A stretch of DNA of 50,064 nt from a virus, in IMG/VR virus record IMGVR_UViG_3300039149_000012, positions 1-50,064 of that record, one strand, 5' to 3'. The notes under the pieces were generated by a model. The model was not told where the DNA came from, ran no database searches, and saw only the letters and a list, made by a program, of their open reading frames with translations. Both the position numbers and the translations under genes were made by a program. Shown here piece by piece: positions 46,823 to 50,064 of the stretch. Numbering within the stretch: position 1 is the first letter of the stretch; each line of letters opens with the position of its first letter.

Positions 46823-47917
46823 ATGACCAAGTCCATAACAATCGTGTTGCTCATCATCTTGATGGTTCTGGTGGCGTGGTGCTCGATCGGCAGCAGGCAA
46901 GGCAACGGCGACATCTTCGCCTATATCGGCTCCATCATGCGAATTGATCGCGCTTGTACCACCGACGAGGAGTTCTCCGACTTCCATCGGGACGTGAGGC
47001 TGGCGGCGAAGCCGTATTGCACGCCGGAGCAGTGGCATGATCTCACCGCGGCGAATCCGGGCCGGGTGGCCAGTTCGTCGCCTGAGACCGGGCCGCAACT
47101 ACTCAAGCAATATTGGGGCAGACGCAAGCGAGGGCCCCGGGTCATCTACCGCTACGTCTGTTACGCCCTGTGGCGGTGTGGAATCCCTCTCGGGTTGGTC
47201 TGCTACGTCGTGAGCGGGATCTGCGCCGGGGCGTGCCTGTGGCCCATCTACGTCATTGTGGGGGGGCACTGGAGGGGAGTGGCGACGACTGCCATCTGCG
47301 CCGTGGGCTGGAGACTCGATATGCTGGGCAATACCGCCTCGCCGGATTCCATGGCGGCGCTGGTGGCGCTGTTGGTTTTGGCTTACTACCGGCGCCCATG
47401 GTGTGCTGTCTTGATTCCGCTCTCGGTTCTTGTTCGACCGGATATGGTCATCTTCGCCGGGCTGGCGGTGTGGCTTATCCCAATTCCATGGCGGTGGAAG
47501 ATGGTCACTCTGGCCGTGACGGCATCCCTCTATATGGGGCTCGGGCACTACTACAACTGCCCGCCGTGGAGCGAGTGGTTCTACCGCGATATTGTCGCCC
47601 CGATGTTCCAACTGCCCAAAATCCCTGTCGATCAGGAGACGCCCGGAGTACCCTTCGAAGTCTATGCCTTGGTAATGAAGCACCGTTACGTCCTCTTATA
47701 CCGCAGTATGTGGTCCCATATGTTCGGACTCGTGGCCGCTCTGGCCTCCCTAAGAGTCACCCGGCAATCCTGGCCGTTGCTGGTGTTGCCCTTAGCCTAC
47801 TATTTGCTTCACTTCGCCGCGTTCCCGTTTACATTCCATAGATTTTTTTGCTGGTGCTACGTCTCGGTGACGCTGTGCCTGATAATGCCACAAGAGGAGG
47901 CGACGCTTGGAGATTGA
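46823..47917 (+). CDS. Multi-pass membrane protein, GT-C glycosyltransferase-like
   Basis: 364 residues, AAAGG site. TM1 is at 4-22. GNGDIFAYIGSIMRID (28-43) fits the acidic loop motif of GT-C enzymes. Eight or so further helices follow, with VLVRPDMVIFAGLAVW near 200-216 and a positively charged loop (YWGRRKRGPRVIYR). GT-C enzymes add lipid-linked sugars outside the membrane. In phages such genes alter the host surface glycan and block other phages. The role is inferred from topology and motifs. Confidence 0.6.
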   Translation: MTKSITIVLLIILMVLVAWCSIGSRQGNGDIFAYIGSIMRIDRACTTDEEFSDFHRDVRLAAKPYCTPEQWHDLTAANPGRVASSSPETGPQLLKQYWGRRKRGPRVIYRYVCYALWRCGIPLGLVCYVVSGICAGACLWPIYVIVGGHWRGVATTAICAVGWRLDMLGNTASPDSMAALVALLVLAYYRRPWCAVLIPLSVLVRPDMVIFAGLAVWLIPIPWRWKMVTLAVTASLYMGLGHYYNCPPWSEWFYRDIVAPMFQLPKIPVDQETPGVPFEVYALVMKHRYVLLYRSMWSHMFGLVAALASLRVTRQSWPLLVLPLAYYLLHFAAFPFTFHRFFCWCYVSVTLCLIMPQEEATLGD

Positions 47918-47921
47918 CCGT

Positions 47922-48434
47922 ATGACCGAACTCGACGAGATCAAAGGGACGGTTGGGCCCATGAGCCTGATCCGACTGAACGAGCAGCAGATTGTGTTTC
48001 AGATCCACCCGGAGCGGCCGGACGGATGTTCTGCCGTACTGGACAAAGAGGAATGCGAAGAGTTGATCGGCGTGCTTTCCAATGTGGCCGACTGCCCGGT
48101 AACGTTCAAGGGTAAGGCCAAGGCGCCCATCGTTACAGACCTGTTTCACGACCAACTGATAGAGCGGATACAGAAGGTCGCATGTCTGGAGTACGCAGCG
48201 GACAAACGCTCCGGGATTCAGAAGTGGCTCTCGGAGAATCTGTTCATCAGTAAGGTGTCGGCCGGCCGCTACATCACAGGCGATCACTTTCCCATGCCCA
48301 GGATCGCCCGCGCCATGGCCGAACTGTTGGGCTGGGACTATGACGATCTAGTGACTTCGATTATCGAAACATCAGATATGCGGCATCACGCTATTCAGCT
48401 TCGCCGCTATCACGTCCTGAAAGGCAGGATATGA
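47922..48434 (+). CDS. HTH-containing regulatory-like protein
   Basis: 170 residues from the ATG at 47922 (GGAG site). The N-terminal beta-rich part (IRLNEQQIVFQIHP, DKEECEELIGVLSNV) precedes a helix-turn-helix: KRSGIQKWLSENLFISKVSAGRYITGDHFPMPRIARAMAELLGWDYDDL, in pattern like XRE repressors. It is the last clear rightward gene. It could control lysogeny or late genes. Confidence 0.6.
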   Translation: MTELDEIKGTVGPMSLIRLNEQQIVFQIHPERPDGCSAVLDKEECEELIGVLSNVADCPVTFKGKAKAPIVTDLFHDQLIERIQKVACLEYAADKRSGIQKWLSENLFISKVSAGRYITGDHFPMPRIARAMAELLGWDYDDLVTSIIETSDMRHHAIQLRRYHVLKGRI

Positions 48435-48586
48435 CGACGCGGTGGCGCCAGGCGGTGCAGGATAGCAGCCTGCTGTCCGAGCACGATAGACAGATGGCAC
48501 ACCGGCACGATGGCTATATCAGTGCCCTAGCGCTCACTTTCCAGAAAACTCTTCGATACTGTCGTCGAGGTAGTCGTTCAGCGTGA
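48431..48586 (+). CDS. Small protein at the convergent end, candidate
   Basis: 51 residues, MTTRWRQAVQDSSLLSEHDR and a rest, coupled by ATGA to the HTH gene. It runs 53 bp into the end of the opposite gene. Only the first half has independent support. Confidence 0.35.
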   Translation: MTTRWRQAVQDSSLLSEHDRQMAHRHDGYISALALTFQKTLRYCRRGSRSA

Positions 48587-48761
48587 AATACAACTCCAGA
48601 TCGGCATGTGGCAGGGCGGCAATCTGAGCGGGACCGAGTTCGCACGCCGATACAATGCGCTCCTTCAATTCCCGCAGACGGTGGGCAGAATCGTGGCCCT
48701 GGAGTTTCCATCTATCCAGTGCACCCCGCAATGCCACCAAGATGTCCAGGGTTTCGGACAT
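48534..48761 (-). CDS. Small helical protein, late region
   Basis: 75 residues. It is all-helical and charged (ETLDILVALRGALDRWKLQGHD, then RLRELKERIVSACELGP), with an acidic end (DYLDDSIEEFSGK). AGGGGA upstream. It closes the leftward run coming from the right edge, next to a membrane protein gene. No family recognised. Confidence 0.55.
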   Translation of the reverse strand: MSETLDILVALRGALDRWKLQGHDSAHRLRELKERIVSACELGPAQIAALPHADLELYFTLNDYLDDSIEEFSGK

Positions 48762-48787
48762 GACTCCAATTCCCCTAATGGATATAT

Positions 48788-49042
48788 CTATCCGCCCAAT
48801 TTACTACGTACCCACGCGACGAATTGGACGACTACGGTCGTCAGTAAAAACGCCACGGTCCCGATCGTACCCTTTCGAAACAGCTTTAGGTTGCGCACGT
48901 CGTCTACCATGCCCGGGTTGCCGTTCTCCCCCTGTAATAAATTCAGGATAGACCGCGTGTCCTTGCGGTGGTCCCGCATCTCCTGTTCCATGCGCGCAAA
49001 AGCTGGTTTGCACACCTCCGTATAGCGTTCGTCCTCTTCCAT
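48788..49042 (-). CDS. XhlA-like small membrane protein
   Basis: 84 residues. A charged, partly coiled N-terminus (CKPAFARMEQEMRDHRKDTRSILNLLQGENG) with VDDVRNLKLFRKG, then one transmembrane helix (TIGTVAFLLTTVVVQFVAWV) and a basic end. The plan matches XhlA-type hemolysin/holin helpers of phage lysis cassettes. No endolysin is visible in the window. Confidence 0.55.
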   Translation of the reverse strand: MEEDERYTEVCKPAFARMEQEMRDHRKDTRSILNLLQGENGNPGMVDDVRNLKLFRKGTIGTVAFLLTTVVVQFVAWVRSKLGG

Positions 49043-49050
49043 TTAGGGCC

Positions 49051-50064
49051 TCAGTTGAAATTCACAATGATGGGTCTGTGAGGTCGGGTGCCTACGGCCT
49101 GCTCTACCAGATACGTGCCGTTGCGGATGGCGTCGATCTGAGCGGCCGTCAAGATGTCGTTGAATACCACCACCTCGTCGAGTCTTCCATCCAAAGAATC
49201 CGCCCGGTCGGCATCGGACCCCAGACTCACCGGCTCGGCACAGGTCCCGACGCTCACCGTGCTCGTGCCAGTATCCTCTGTGACCGAATCGGCCGTCGCA
49301 TCGTAGATACGCAGGCGGTAGGAATCGTTCGAGCTGTCGTAGGTGGCGCCGATGTGATACCAGCGTCCGACCTGCACGGCGGTACTGATGTGCTGGTGCT
49401 CCTCGGTCGTGGCCCCGTTGCCCAGGCCCCACCGGATGCCGGAAGAATCGTAGACAAACAGGCCGACGCTTTTGTTGGTATCGCTCCATTTGGTCCAGAT
49501 AAACTGGAGCGTTCCGTCCGGATCGGACTCGAAATAGACCCACATACAGACGGAGATGGTGCTCTCGTCCCCACCGCTCTTGAGCGGGAAATCAGCCGAC
49601 AGGGCACTATCGGCAATCACGAGATAGTCGTCTCCGTTGGCCGTATCCCACAGGCCGGATGTATCGCCCTCCTGGTGGGCGGCGGACGAGGCGACTACAC
49701 CCAGATTGGACAGCGTGTTCGAGCCAATACTGTCGGTGGTCAGGTATCCGGTTTCCAGCCGCCACAGGGCCACGCAGTTGGGGTCGTCGGCAAAGTTATT
49801 GGTCGTGGGCGTTGCGGGTTCATCCGCCACCGTGAAGCTCCATTCCGTGCCCGTAGTGGTCCCATAGGCATTGTTGGCGTCGATCCGCCAGAAGTACTCG
49901 ATGCTGTAGTTCACCGAGCCCGGGGCGTAGCTGTTGGTCTGCTGGTTGCCGATCGAGGTCAGTGAGCCACTGACGGTCCCGAAATAGACATCTACGTTGT
50001 CGGTGTACCCGTCGACGCTCCAGGTCAGCGTAGGGGTCGCCGAGACGCCCGTAGCGTCGTCGGC
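49051..50064 (-). CDS. FN3-LamG fibre or adhesin (5' end outside window)
   Basis: An open frame of 337 residues reaching the window edge without a start, so the N-terminus is missing. ATGVSATPTLTWSVDGYTDNVDVYFGT (about 5-31) and YFWRIDANNAYGTTTGTEWSFTV are a fibronectin-III-like domain as in planctomycete surface proteins. Then ADDPNCVALWRLE, ISVCMWVYFES, GRWYHIGATYDSS and LDEVVVFNDILTAAQIDAIRNGTY mark a LamG domain. Probably a tail fibre or host-binding protein. Related to the protein at 18944-19840. Confidence 0.75.
   Translation of the reverse strand, partial: ADDATGVSATPTLTWSVDGYTDNVDVYFGTVSGSLTSIGNQQTNSYAPGSVNYSIEYFWRIDANNAYGTTTGTEWSFTVADEPATPTTNNFADDPNCVALWRLETGYLTTDSIGSNTLSNLGVVASSAAHQEGDTSGLWDTANGDDYLVIADSALSADFPLKSGGDESTISVCMWVYFESDPDGTLQFIWTKWSDTNKSVGLFVYDSSGIRWGLGNGATTEEHQHISTAVQVGRWYHIGATYDSSNDSYRLRIYDATADSVTEDTGTSTVSVGTCAEPVSLGSDADRADSLDGRLDEVVVFNDILTAAQIDAIRNGTYLVEQAVGTRPHRPIIVNFN

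Noticed and set aside
46709-47098. Leftward frame opposite the membrane protein gene
   Set aside because: Antisense shadow rich in Arg/His/Pro without start signals.
1-50064. Integrase, excisionase or attachment site
   Set aside because: No tyrosine or serine recombinase motif or clear att-like pair was found; lysogeny cannot be claimed from this window.

Overview
The window reads as a large piece of a double-stranded DNA tailed-phage genome (phage or prophage). A leftward block (about 22.2 kb down to 1) carries terminase small and large subunits, P22-like portal, scaffold, N4-gp56/DUF4043-type major capsid protein, a tail adaptor, a nozzle/stabilisation-like protein and tail-fibre-like proteins. 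I see no tape-measure or sheath gene, so a short-tailed (podovirus-like) virion fits best. Host genes are absent. A host in Planctomycetota (perhaps Phycisphaerae) is my inference from the FN3/LamG adhesin style, Tat-type RRxF leaders and many exported proteins; nothing in the window proves it.

Layout: 1-21,762 is the leftward packaging and virion operon. Its order is TerS, TerL, a LamG protein, a repeat protein, portal, many small genes, scaffold, capsid, two exported appendage proteins, adaptor, fibre, nozzle and internal virion proteins. A rightward HNH endonuclease gene sits inside it. The stretch 21.8-23.6 kb is the control region: a late-promoter candidate, a small HTH gene, twin operator-like palindromes and about 1.3 kb without convincing genes. 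From 23.6 to 48.4 kb everything runs rightward: short early genes, a 0.7 kb non-coding array of folded elements, a recombination module (ERF annealing protein, YqaJ-like exonuclease, SSB, NinG), an accessory zone rich in zinc-ribbon proteins and HNH endonucleases, a C5 methyltransferase, a replication initiator-like protein with a DnaC-like loader, and an SNF2-type helicase paired with an adenine-type methyltransferase. Last come a multi-pass membrane glycosyltransferase-like gene and an HTH gene. At 48.5-50.06 kb the strand turns leftward again (small membrane protein, FN3-LamG fibre). Both window ends cut leftward virion genes, so the late operon may continue through a junction or beyond the window.

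How it works together: the rightward genes would recombine, copy (by loading a host helicase; none is encoded here) and modify the DNA, and the leftward operon would package it and build the particle. No integrase, DNA polymerase or endolysin was recognised in the window.

The most unusual content is: an array of structured elements separated by a conserved 13-15 nt sequence, one of which ends in a textbook tRNA T-arm plus acceptor stem; two families of short palindromes, several lying in frame inside genes; repeat-flanked cassettes around a methyltransferase and a membrane protein; and an unusual number of signal-peptide-bearing proteins in a virion operon.
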